A DNA stretch of 64,000 nt from Pseudisothecium myosuroides (taxonomy: Eukaryota > Streptophyta > Bryopsida > Hypnales > Lembophyllaceae). The stretch's first letter is position 1. Every line of letters starts with the position of its first letter. Both the position numbers and the translations under genes were made by a program. Under the pieces are notes generated by a model, which was given only the letters and a program-made list of their open reading frames with translations, did not search any database and was not told the origin of the DNA. This document shows, piece by piece, positions 35,441-47,900 of the stretch. The stretch is from assembly GCA_951799445.1 (NCBI GenBank), contig OX637297.1, positions 11,718,001-11,782,000 on the forward strand, given 5' to 3'.

Positions 35441-36649
35441 GAGTACAAATATGAGTTCATTTGCACGCAATTGAGTTTGAGTGCGCTTGCGCAATTGAGT
35501 GTTAGTGCGACTATATAAAGTGAAAAACAAATGCAAGCAAGTGCAATTTAATGTGCACAAATGAAGTTCTTTGCAAAATTTTGGAACTCGTATGCGGGAA
35601 CATAAAGTGAAATGCATACAACATTTCTGGACACTCTACAATACACTACAAGCAACATTTAGTTACTTCTATGACACTACCACTGAATAGAACTATATAA
35701 AATGTTTTTGACCAATTTGTAGTACAACATCATTCCAATCTATGGACTTAATCATACTTGTTCTAGGTAAGTAATTCACTCTTTGTGAAGGTTAGCTACA
35801 GCATTTGCATGTTGCATACGTACATTCAACACTTGCTTTTCAGCTTCTAGTGAAGTCAATATTTGTTTTGTTTTGAGATTCTCTGACATCAATCAAATCT
35901 AAATATAAGCAATAATTCCAACAAGATTAGAAGTAGGCTCAGCCGTTGAAGAAAGGGTCACTTGATTGGAATGTACTTGTGAACCCGTGAATTCTACATC
36001 AACAAAACATGTAAACTCTACATCAACAAAATCACCAAATATCATAAAACTACAGAACCAGTCATCAAATACATGAATGGTATAAACATACACCTCGGCA
36101 AGGAATTTGGAAAAAAGCTATAGCTTAATGAGGTGTGAATAGCATTCATTCAAGTCTATGCAAGTCTATGCAACCAAAGACTCCAGAAACTGCGGATATA
36201 CTTACCTTGTAAGACATTCAAATCTTTTCAAAAGATATGCCAATATTGCTCTATCATCTCTTCAACCTACATCCGTGTCAAATTATAAAGTCATCTCCAT
36301 GGGCAAATAGCCATTACATCCCTGGAGGCATGCCAGCATCATCTTTCATTTATAGCATAAATCATAACATCTTTAACGTGATAGTCTTTTGGTCTCTTTT
36401 CAATCACATCCTTGAGCTACAGAGCAAACCACATGTAATAGGACTGAGTTAGTAAGGACAGAAGACAATAGTGCAGAAAAAAGACCAGCTCTCCACAACT
36501 TGACAAGGAGATCGAATAAGGCCAAGAAGGTACGATACAAATTATGTACACAAAGTGCTACCATGTCACATGACACAACAAGAACAACAATCCCAAGGTA
36601 CATAATGAAATAGGTCAAGAAAAATAGTAGAGATACTTGCTGCAGGTAA
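35441..36649. other. Unassigned DNA inside a CACTA end
   Basis: GTGCG and GAGTGCG-like words continue for about 100 bases after the terminus; the remainder is AT-rich without a recognised gene. Confidence 0.35.
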
Positions 36650-36730
36650 CACTATACCAAAACATGGTAAAAAAAAAATCGTAGTCAAAATTGACTACGG
36701 GTTTTTTTGCCATCATTTTGTGCGCATTTT
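36650..36730 (+). mobile_element. CACTA left terminus, candidate end of the TNP2 element
   Basis: CACTATACCAAAACATGGTA begins at 36,650, followed by the palindrome CGTAGTCAA-AA-TTGACTACG. It faces the TNP2 gene that ends near 39,370 on the minus strand, so it could be the 3' end of that element. A matching right end beyond 52.5 kb was not found. Confidence 0.6.
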
Positions 36731-36817
36731 TTCCACTACAAAAGACACATCATTTGGGATGAATTGACTGATTGTCAGTCATTTTTTGCAGTCATTCAAA
36801 TTATCAATTCACTTCAA

Positions 36818-37010
36818 TTCTAGTAGAAAACACAAGAATTTTGATAGAATTCTGTTGATTTGGTCGCGTTGTCCCAGTCACTATTCTATTGATTTCAACA
36901 GAAATCTATTAAAAATTAACAGATTTCTATTGAAATCAACATAATAGTGATTGGGACAACGCGACCAAATCAACAGAATTTTGTCATTATTCTTGTTTTT
37001 TCTACTAGTG
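36818..37010. mobile_element. CACTA-type MITE, 193 bp, TSD CAA
   Basis: The right end is CTACTAGTG and the left end TTCTAGTAG (a decayed CACTAGTAG). The two halves are inverted copies over about 90 bases, and CAA flanks both sides (36,815-36,817, 37,011-37,013). The TIR differs from that of the other families here. Non-coding. Confidence 0.85.
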
Positions 37011-39369
37011 CAAGTACATTATTGTTTTTAATGTATTAACATGTCAGTGAGTGCGGGGTTTTTTTTAAACCTTTGGTTCAAACGTGGAGTTCAGTGTCAG
37101 GTTCAGGGTTTAGGGCTTCTACATGAATCCGACTATGACTACACAAATTTGAGTGCAATATCTTTGATTCACGTACGTCTGCTCTCTTGCATGAAGCCAA
37201 CTACGACTACACAAATTCAAGTGCAAGATCTTTGATTCAGGTACGTTTGCTTCCTGTTATCACATACGGTAGCTGTGAAAGTGTAATAAAACACCTGATT
37301 CAGCACAAATGTGAGTGTCATTGCTTGAATTCAATGATTTTCAATGTGCAAAGTTGGATACAAGGCAAGTTGAATGCCATTACAAACACGTGAATTTGAC
37401 TGCAACCGAGCTAACGATTGCACTTGCTACATTGCAAGGGTGCCAATTTCATATTCACTATGTTCTTGTACACTTATTTTGCCTACAACACGTATGAATT
37501 GAGTGATTGTCGATCCTTTTTATGTGTCTGCAAGAAATATTGTAGTTTTTTGCTCTCGTATGTACACATCAATGTTCCATTTTGTCAAAGTGAACGTCGC
37601 ACCAAAATGACTAACAGTCACAAACAACTGCACACTTTCTTCCGTGCCCACAACTAATTGCATACACCAGAATGATTGATAGTCACAAAAAAAACCACAT
37701 TTTTAGCTCTAATGCATACAACTGACTGCATTTCTGCTACGCTTGTGTGCTGCGCAAAGGAACAAGCATGGCCCTATATTCAATCATGCAAATACAGTTT
37801 CTTGACAACACCTCTCACATTATCGCACGTAGTGCACTTATTGACCAACCTACCTGATTTGTAGATGACGTTCTACTTGTAAATTCATTCAACGTACTCT
37901 GGAACTTCGCGAACCATTGACGGTAAACCACTTCACACTTCAGTACTACAATGTCATTATAACATTGTCCCATACGTATGCTCTGCTTTTTCGTCATGAA
38001 CACACTCTTTGTAGTAAATTGAACTTGCTATTCCAACAATAGCATTATTGCACACACTTTACTACGTCACCTGCGTACACTGTGCTTGAGAATCACTACC
38101 AATTGCAGGTTATATATCACTTCTTCATGCCCAAACATAGATCCCTCCAGTCAATTTCTACTACCTCTGCTTTAGGCCGGCAACTACAAAACATAAATTA
38201 ACTTTGTGCAAAAAACCAACCAAAAATGTATACAACAAACACCGTCAACAGAGATTGCTAGTTGTATAGGACGCAACTTCTACCAGGTACTCTTTCCAAT
38301 TGCCACATTCTGCACCTACTACAGAGCTTCCCGATTCAATAACCTACAATACACGCCTGCACCAAGTCCTTCATCATCAGCATGAACGACCCTTTCTGTT
38401 CATTAGCGTCTAGTCGTCTACCAAGAGTTCTTCATAGTGAAAAAATGTCAATTAACTAATGCACCATTATTTACATGGTCTTTCAACATGAAATTCTTCA
38501 TGTCCAACACAGGATTGCCAAAAAACTCTCTCCTATACTTATGTATTTGAAACTGGCTACGTACCTTCACCTTTCCTACTCTCCACATTCGCTGAGCGAT
38601 TCCCCCGTGTTACCATTCCTGTCGATGGTCCTTTTCCGCAGACACGCTAAACATACTACAATGTATGTACACCCTCTGTCTAAGCCACTTCCATCAGTTC
38701 CATGTGGAAGGTAAAATTATGCTTGTATTCTTTTCCATTTGATCATTGTTGACCAAGGCATCTATACGTAGCCCTACTATCACTTGTAGAGACTTCCTTG
38801 CAGCATAACTACCAGACGACTTTGATAATGTCCTGACGTTGGAAAATCTATAACAGCGACTACACAAGGAACAACAACGATAGAATTCCAAACACTTACG
38901 ACTGTTAATTTCATGACTACGGAATAAGAATGCCATGGGAGCTGCCTAAAATACATCCAATTTGTCTTCAACAATGTCATGACTGCAACAAATGTATACA
39001 TGTTCATTGAGTAGGCATGCAGACGAACTAGCTTGTAGAAAGCACACTTCCAATTAGCGCATGCGTAGTCCTAATTGTATGTATACTTTGTTCAATGTAT
39101 TGTCATTGCTATTTACTTAGGCTACTATATAGTCCACAACAAAATACTCATAATCGCTGCAATCGATGTAAGGCGTGCTCAATGTATGCAGTCATGTAGC
39201 CAATGACTATGCAAAATCAATTAACAGCGACCTCTGCCTCGATTCTTTTCTCATTGATTTTTGCTTCTCAAATGGAAAACCAACAGAGTACAGTAATAGA
39301 TAGGGCAGCTAATGACAATTGTTTATTCTACCTGAACTTCATATTAATTAAGTTCTTAACTCAACGTCT
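37011..39369. other. Non-coding flank of the TNP2 gene
   Basis: No gene recognised. A block of about 53 bases containing GACTACACAAATT and ending GTACGT-TGCT is duplicated at 37,131-37,183 and 37,198-37,251, perhaps as subterminal repeats. Confidence 0.4.
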
Positions 39370-41845
39370 CCTAACTAGCAAAGGTATACATGAAAACGTA
39401 CCTACCATATCGTGGCGAGCAATACATAAGGTTCCCGAGGAGCACCTACTCTATCCTTGAATCGAACCACTGTGAATCCTTAGTAATTGATCAAAGTAGA
39501 CTGCCTCCCTCCCTTGTTGTTTTGAATCCAAAAACCTTTCATTACTACCTTTCTTCTTGCACAGTACCAAACTAATACAATATCTTTAAGTACTCCGACC
39601 ATACTCACACCAGCGGTTTGTCCGTCTTCATCTCCAAACACACATGCAATGTCATAATCTTGCGTTACATACCCATTTCCGTTGCCTTCTTCATAGACTC
39701 AGTAGTGATTGCCATACACCCACATTTGCTTGTACGACTTGGCTTGTGTACTAGGAAGTTCAGATAGTCTACACAACTCAACATTGACATTGCCAACTCT
39801 GTGCAAGCGAATGAGAGATGCTGTGTACTCTTGGAACCACTCCACAAAGTCCCGAAGATCATTCACAATGTGCGTTGGGTATTGAATTTGTTGTCTTCTT
39901 GGCAATCCCATCGCTGCGGCTTCTTTCTGGTACCCTTGTTTTTCCATTTGTAGTCTTTCCTTCTGTTCGTTGTATAGTCTGCTAGGCAAAACCTTACACC
40001 GAGTCAATCCAAATACTCTAAATAACAGTGCCATTTTTGGACTCTTCGTTTTATACTTTTGCTTAACACCTTAATATCAATGGCACCCATACTGCAAGCA
40101 ATCTCAACAAGAAACCATAAGTGCTCATGATCCAATGACTGCACAATTACAAGCTTCTGCATCATTCAATCACAACAAAATTGACCTTCCAAGGCAAGAA
40201 AAGGGGAGGAAAATCACATTGATAAAGAAATGAAATGTAAATCGATTCTGTACGTTAAATAATTTTTGGACTCGTGGAAGCAACTTTAACACTTACATGT
40301 GACAAACATGGCATTTTGTGCTATCATTTGCTAATTTTCCATCCTAATAATTACGTTAATTCTTAATAAGTAAAACTATAAAACAATCCAAATTTTTTGC
40401 AACGGCTTTTGTACTGTCGGCAATGAACATTTCAATTGACGATATGACCTGTAAAATTCAATAACCTCATTGTGTCCCTGACTTCATACATATTACTATG
40501 AAGAACAACAATACCACAAGAAGTCTACATACGTAAAATCACTCTTTTGTAGTCAGCTCCTTCGTTCAAATTCAAAGTGCATAATTTTCAATCAGAAGTT
40601 CCCGATATGTACATCACCTCCACGCTACTGCTATCGCCGATGAATTTCATATGATCCATGTATTGACCAATGCTCTTCAAGTAAAAGCACCTTGTCCTCA
40701 GAAGTCCCCAATAACACTTCTCCGCAATCTTCCAGTTCTTTGTCATCGTCCCATACTCTTCTCCTTGTTTGGTGCAAAACCCTAAGGCTTCCTTGTACAT
40801 GTCAGCATTTGCAATACAAGCTTCCGGCTGTGATCGTTTCCTTATGTACCTCTTAAAAAAGTCCATGTGCCTTTCTATAGGGTAACACCACGTATTTGAA
40901 ACTAGACCACCACTATAAGAAACCCGTGTTTTTGGTGACGAGTCCTAACTTTTAATGACGGATTTTAGGTGATGTCAATGTTGACAACCCCAAAAAATGT
41001 ATGTCAACAAAAATGTTCAACATAACATCAATGTTGACAATCCAATGTTTTTATGGTAACATTGATGTTACGTTGAACATTTTTGTTGACATAAAAAATT
41101 TGGGGTTGTTAACATTAACATCACCTAAAATCCGTCCTAAAAAGTTAGGGCTTGTCACCAAAAACACAGATTTCTTATAGTGCACATTGCTACACTTGTT
41201 TTGCCAAGTGAATTAGCAAATGCCACATTATGTCAAAAGCAGACAACGGGAACCACACTTCCAATATACATATAGTTTCTGCCGCCTATACATGTAACGA
41301 CTCTAACTCTTGTGGACTCAACACTTTCTTGCATATCATTGTAAACAACCGCCCTAGTCTAATGATAGCAGTGCAAGGGCCCAGATGCATTAAATGACTC
41401 AAACATATCGGCATAATGAATTGTAATAAAATATGAAAATTATGAGACTTCATATTACCCAATTTATTCATCAATATGTGCTTCTTCAGGTCACTGCAAT
41501 AACCAATGGAAACTGACATTCCTTTGCTTTGCTGTATGAAGATATCCTACTCATCCATTGTTAAAACATAAGGCGCAGGTGGCTTCACAAAACGTCCTTC
41601 ATCCTCCATATTCCTTCTTACCCAAAGATGTGGTTTATCTGCTCCTCTTCTATATCTCTTAGAGATCCAGCCGTATCTGCGTACCCATATAAGAGCTTCA
41701 ACATACTTTCACAGATGTTCTTCTCTATGTGCATTACATTGAGCAAGTTACAAATAGGCAATTTTTGCACTTCACAAAAACACAAAAAAGATTTTTAGCA
41801 TCTCCTGCCTGTATTGTTCAACCTGCCTTTCAATATCTTTGCGCG
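39370..41845 (-). pseudogene. CACTA TNP2 transposase, C-terminal half
   Basis: TNP2/TNPD catalyses cut-and-paste transposition of En/Spm elements. Along the minus strand I read the family landmarks in order: NVMHIEKNICES (about 41,705-41,740; family DVMHIEKNVCES), LKKHIL...MKSHNFHILLQFIMPI (41,286-41,519), EVWFPLSAFDIMWHLLIHL (about 41,200-41,270), YPIERHMDFFKRYIRKRSQPE (about 40,800-40,880), then ELCRLSELPSTQAKSY (39,699-40,034) and VFGDEDGQTAG, GFTVVRFKDR and EPYVLLA near 39,430-39,650. There are stops (TAG near 41,284, TGA near 39,700, TAA near 39,470), at least one frameshift, and a MITE at 40,911-41,182 inside the exon. The N-terminal half lies at 50.5-52.5 kb. The element is dead. Confidence 0.9.
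40911..41182. mobile_element. CACTA-type MITE inside TNP2 exon, 272 bp, TSD CAC
   Basis: The ends are CACTATAAGAAA and TTTCTTATAGTG, with near-identical inverted arms of about 125 bases (words GACGGATTTTAGGTGATG and GTCAACAAAAATGTTCAAC). CAC flanks both sides (40,908-40,910, 41,183-41,185). Removing the element and one CAC joins the TNP2 frame across the site, so it inserted into a coding exon. Confidence 0.92.
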
Positions 41846-42079
41846 CAACATTCTATTGCAAAAATGAAAGAGACCGCATAGTCATCCCTCGAGGAGATCA
41901 CTCCCTATTACATTTTGCATACACCTGCGATAATGACCTATTTAATTGGGGGCTATTTACCTTGTGAAATGGATTATAAGGCATGCTATTTTTTAAAATA
42001 AAGGTAAATGGGAGTATTTTTGACCATCCTATTGGTATTTATAATTCCTTGAGGGGTTCATTTAAAGGGGGGCTATTTT

Positions 42080-42605
42080 ACTTATATCCCATTTTTTTGG
42101 TCACTTGTACCCCATTTTTTTGGTCACTTATATATCCCATTTTTTTGGTCACTTATATCCCATTTTTTTGGTCACTCATATATCCTATTTTTTTGGTCAC
42201 TTATACCCCATTTTTTTGGTCACTTATATCCTATTTTTTTGGTCACTTATACCCCATTTTTTTGGTCACCTATACCCCATTTTTTGGGTCACCTATACCC
42301 CATTTTTTGGGTCACTTCTACCCCAGTTTTTTGGTCACTTCTACCCCATTTTTTTGGTCACTTCTACCCCATTTTTTTGGTCACTCCTATCCCATTTTTC
42401 TGGTCACTTCTACCCCATTTTTTTGGTCACTCCTATCCCATTTGTTTGGTCACTTCTACCCCATTTGTTTGGTCACTTACACCCCTTTTTTTTGGAAACC
42501 TACACCTAATTTTTTTGGTCATTTCAGAGCCCATTCTTTTGGTTTAGGGTACCCCATTTATTTGGTCGCTCATACTCCATTTTTTTTTGTAACTTACACC
42601 TGATT
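42080..42605 (+). repeat. Minisatellite of CCCATTTTTTTGGTCACTTATA, 23-25 bp
   Basis: More than 20 units with small length changes (an extra TA in some). The unit length keeps a reading frame open for 206 codons (FFWSLIYPIFLV type), but this follows from the repeat and I do not call it a gene. It lies in the segment that splits TNP2. Confidence 0.9.
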
Positions 42606-44969
42606 TTCTTAGTTTAGGGTTCCCTGCAATCCTTCAAGTGTGATAAACCCATTTTTTACCTTCTTCCTATACAATGCAGAAAGTGTGATATCATTTGTTA
42701 TACACACCGTATGTTTTCCTTGAGTTCCACGCAATCCCAAAGGTGTAACATACAACGGCCCTTGCGCCAATGACATCAGAACTACAGAGGAATAGAAGAA
42801 CAAAGCAAACAAGAACACACAAACAAAGCACAGAAGCACAAAGCGTTTCAAGAAGCACAAAGCAAAGGGAAACAAATTGTAACATAAACAACAATAGTAT
42901 ATGTCAAGGATCTGCATACACCAAAATACAGAAAGTCTGTGTTTAAAAACACAGTGAATGAGGAAAACATGCGACTTCCATATGTCTATGTGGAGTATTC
43001 ATAGAAAAGAAAACTAGAAGTCCTACTGTGAACTCCTGAAAAACTACCATATACTATATAAAATGGCCTCAACACCTGCAAAAATCCGCCACCTCCAAAA
43101 TGCTAAACAAAAAACAACAAGAATCCTCCAAAAACCAACGCCATCTCCAATGCCATGAGTACTGACAAGATTCTATTCCTACAGCTGTCCTCGTAAATCT
43201 AGAAGAACAGAGATGTACTTAGAAACATTTTTGATCAGTCGTGGGAGCAATTGAGTACAAAAACCATTAGACATAATTGAAGTTTGGCTATGCCAGTTTA
43301 GAATACATACGGTGCTCAAAAACAACGCTTACTCTAGGGGTTTTAATGACAAGTAAGGATTACAAGTGCACACTTTCAAGGCTTTTATGGTTCACAGAAT
43401 ACAAAATGCAAGTTGGTTTAATATAAGTGCAAGAAAACTACTGCATGTCCATAGCTAGCTGCCTGCATTTCATGACCCCTGGAAACACATATAACAACTA
43501 CATTCATGAAAACTACAACGGCATTGACTACTGACAAGGCAAGAGAATCAGGAGGAACTGACCAGTGCTGCCTGCGATGCTTGGGGGACACCCAAATCCC
43601 TAGAGATGCTTCCAAGACTGCACCGTCCATGACGTCCATCCGCTCATGGCCCAGCGAGGTGTGGAGCGACCAGGAGTTGGCGAAGAGGTAGAAATTCCGT
43701 TGGAACATCGGCCTCACCATTTCTTCCGATGTACACCAGCGAGGATGGGGTTCGCGAGAGACCTCCCAGCGAGCCAATCGATGTGCTGTGCCCTCCAAGG
43801 TCCGATCGATTTCCACCTCCCACGTCCTGCATGTGCGGCGAGCAGAATCCAAATCAGAAAGCGTGGTCTACTGTTGCGGGCTAGGGTTTCGGGGAATCAG
43901 ATCGTCCCACCCAAACCACTCAGCATGAACGCCATCCACAAAGCGGGGCAGCAAAGAATCACAAAGGACTATCTCCATCAGCGGAAAACGACGAAGAACA
44001 AGAGGCGCTTTGGCCGAAAAGCAAGACGAGGAACTCCAGGCACAGGTCAAAAGGTCACTAAATCAGCCACCAACAAACAAAGCAACTCAAAATCAAGCAA
44101 GTCACATGTGCAAGGGCAGAAACTAGTGACTCCTATAGCAAAACAACGGGACTGCCAATCCAGCAAGCTTGAGGCGCATGTGGAGCATAGAACTAAGAGA
44201 GATGGAAAGACGACCTGAATGGGGGGATGGTGGCGCTGAAATACACAACATGGTTGACAGAAGACGGCGCCCCTGCAGCTCTCACGCCTGGCTTAACTCC
44301 CGTCTCCACATTTTCCAAGGCCCCCAAATTCGAAATCAAAACCAGGAGGGAGAAAATCAAGCCCTGCATGCATAGACTATCACAGCAATCCACCCACACA
44401 TAATAATCCAACATGCATGATTACTTTTAAAAGAAATACAACTGACCGACTCTCCTTGTATACCTGCAATATAGAGTTCCAGGCCTAAGGAGCACAGCAT
44501 GCAGAAATACTTGATTGCAACCCACATTTCCTTCCCAGAAAAAGCATGACAGCAGGCAAGACTACTACAATTCGAGAACATGCTAAATTAATTTCAAAAG
44601 AAAAAATAAAATCCTCGAATCACCTTCTGGTACCACAGAAATATAATTCCCAGCAGGCCAATGCTAGCACACATGATACTCTTCATTAACAAAACTTAAT
44701 TTATTTAAAGAAATACTAGCACCATGATAATATCAGAAGTCACCAAAATAAACATTTTCATGGAAAAAATCAAGATATGACCCTTGAATTTCCAAAACGC
44801 ACTTGATTAGTCATCCTCACTTGGCACTGCAGCACAAGGGACAGACATGAAAGTTTAACTATGAAAAGACTACATCGGATTTTGGAAATATACACACTCA
44901 AATACAGCGCACTCTAACTAATGTCTCCACATGTGCGAGCAAGTACAGGAAAGTACATGATTAGCAAAC
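42606..44969. other. Non-coding or unresolved flank of the second transposon
   Basis: Two opposed ORFs, 43,418-43,852 on the minus strand (144 codons) and 43,646-44,218 on the plus strand (190 codons, very basic C-terminal half), overlap. I recognise neither. The local base composition is richer in G/C than its surroundings. Terminal repeats of the inserted element should lie here but I could not identify them. Confidence 0.35.
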
Positions 44970-47900
44970 TCACTTATTATTAGAAATGAACTCTTTCAAG
45001 GAATTTGCGTCCACTTCATCCAAGGTGTGTATTTTTGTATTTGGAGTATACTGTCGGAATACTGTAGATATAATGGCATCGACGTCTACCCATAAGCAAT
45101 CGCTCTCTACATATCGGTATTTGTTGAACCCTGGAATTTTCTTGAACCAGTGCAGATAAACAATGGCTGTCGGCAACAATGTGCCTCTATTTCCAGATTG
45201 AACAACTCTTTTCATTAGGTCTATTGGCTACCTGCACAGTCCCCATTTAGTACCCACCTTCACCCAAATTTATTGAACCCTCCCTATATAGAAAATGCCA
45301 TTGTCTACACCGTTGTTAATAGATGTAGGTCTGCCCCTTTTTTGTTTTGTGACTGCCCTAACAGCGGGTGATTTATCGTTACCTCTGCAATCCTTAAAGT
45401 AGACACCTACATCCGATCCCAAACCCAACAACATAGATGTCTTGGATGACGCAGCTGCTAGGTAATCATCTGAGTTGTTAAAATAAGTAGAATTCTTTAC
45501 CCTTGTTAGTCTATCCTTTGATAAGTATGGATTTCCATTGAGCTGGCTGACAAGGGTTGTTTTATAAATTGAGCGACCTTGGAAAGTAACTACGGGGAGA
45601 ATTTTGACAGGGTTGGGATTGGAAGATACTTGGGCTTTGTGGTCACTTAAAAGCTCCGCAAGCACACCTCGGGTTTCCTCCTGTAATGCAGGCAACGGCA
45701 ACTCTTCTTCATCGACAATGTCATCCTCAAGTACCTCATTTGGGTTAGAAATACTCCCTAATTGCTCACCGTTTTCGGAGCTGTCCTGCAATCTTGCTCG
45801 CTCACATTCAGCATCTCCGTCTAGCCCTGGCTGTGGCGTTGCAGGCGGTTGATACGCCAAATGCTTGGGATCCTGCTTTTCAACCTTTTAAGGGGAAAAA
45901 AATCACAATTTCTTTGCAGACGATGCTTGGTTAGAAGGAGCCATGTTCAGGACTCTGAGCATCGCCTGCGCTTCTTTAAGGCCCTCCTGCAAAGCTATAA
46001 TGATGTCCAAGTCTGTGGCTACAAGGGAGTAGTCATTCAAATTAGCTAGGGTTTCCCCCTGTGACAGCGGATGTAAAGCCGACCAGAAGTTTTCTACTTT
46101 GTTGTGGACTCTACCAAACTGTAGTCCATTGGCACCATATTCCACACCGGTCAACCGGTTCAGGGTGTTGGCCATATAAAGCAGGTCATGAAAATCATAC
46201 GAGCACTCCATTCCATTCATGCCACCAATTTTTGAGAAAAATATCTCACAGCTGTCGCTCCCCATCAGGTGAAGAGAGACTGGTAGATGGGGATATTTGT
46301 CTCTGAACTGCTTCACTAAGAGGACAACAAAATGACAAGAGATTTGTACATCCAAAAAACATTGCTGACTAATGAAGCTCTTATCAGGCTTGAATCTGAC
46401 TGAATTATTTCCAACTACATGGTTGCCGTGAATGAACCATAACTTCCAAAGCCTAAAGAAAAAGGAAACTTTTGAAGCCAAAACTACTCTACTACGCAAA
46501 TCAAGAGAGGGGGAGGCAAATATGTTGATGTAGTCACCACAAATTTGCAAGTAGAATTTTGTCCCGAGAGTGCGCTCCCGATGTGCCTCAGGGGAATTCT
46601 TCATTGTTGCAAGACACCGCTGAGTTTTCCTCTGACACATTCGTTGAGCCGATGCCTAGTTCTAGCGGTCCTTCCGCTGCACGTCTTCTAGCTTCAAGCC
46701 ATGCTCATCGTAGGTGTATTTATTATAAAGCATGCCCAGGTGAGTATGAAATGCGCCATCCTCTCCAAGTTGCAGAGTCTTCACCGGGGAGTCAAGCGGA
46801 TTTATAAGCTTCTTCCCGTTATGAATCCAGTCCTGATTGTGGAGGCCACTGCAATCACTGTTTGCGTCCAAGGACGCAGTGAGGATCCAACCATCCCAGT
46901 TGATGCTCAAGCGGCTTCCATCACGGCTCCTGTAGTCGTCCAACATCAGCTGATGTCTTCTGCTATCCCCGTCACTAGCGTGGCCGACAATAGGTCCCAC
47001 AATGTCTCTGCACTCTTTATTCCACAAGTCCTCGATCCTGTGCCACTGGTGCCTCACCCAAGACGCATCAAAGCAATTACAAGTACACATTACCACCAAC
47101 ACAAGTCGGGGCAAAATTTGGTGTAGGGGATTTACCATTACAATCCTGGCAAAACCTCCAATACGATTAGTACGAAAGCTGTCTACAATTCTACTGTAGC
47201 CAACATCGCCACTGCTAACAACTTCTTTGTAATGAGACACACATACATGATTGACCGTAGGTCCGCAAAAAACAAGTAAACTGTTGGAACGATGATCCCA
47301 TGCAATACGGCCCTTAACCTTTGTTTTGTCCTCTGCCAGGATGACTGGAATAGGGCCAACAATTCCGTGGACCTCTTTGGCATGTTTGTAAATTTCAGCC
47401 ACATTCTTGAAAATTTCAACATGTTCTCCAGGGACAAATTGCACGCCCTTTTGGTTCACTCTTTTAGTGGTACTGTAGGTTGGACCACAATAATTTAACG
47501 AGAACAAATCGCACATGCGCCTGCCACCGTACATTTTCATGGCTTGCGTGAAAGCGACAGAGTTTTTAGACCATCTGACTCCCTATTTTTTGCGGTTCAA
47601 GTTGGTTGCAACGTCACGTAAATAATCCCACAGCGCAGGCTTACCGTCCATAGCCCCAGTCCTATGCGCACTAATAATATCAGTGCAGAATTTGTACACG
47701 TTGTGTTCATCAGAAGCCCTTTTAGTAGATTCTCGCAAAATGGGCCGGCTCATTTTCAATCGGGCAATTCTTGCCTTGGCAGACCAATGCCGCATCCATT
47801 CCAATTTGAATTTCTTAGACACTACACGACTTTGCTTGCACAGCTCAAAAACAGACAAGTATCTTGCTCTACGACCCCCACCTGTACCCCTAGATTCCCT

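Noticed and set aside
41983..42603. 206-codon ORF as a membrane protein gene
   Set aside because: It is wholly the translation of a 23-25-bp minisatellite; overlapping frames are open for the same reason.
43418..44218. Opposed 144- and 190-codon ORFs
   Set aside because: G/C-richer local DNA lengthens chance frames; no family signal in either strand.
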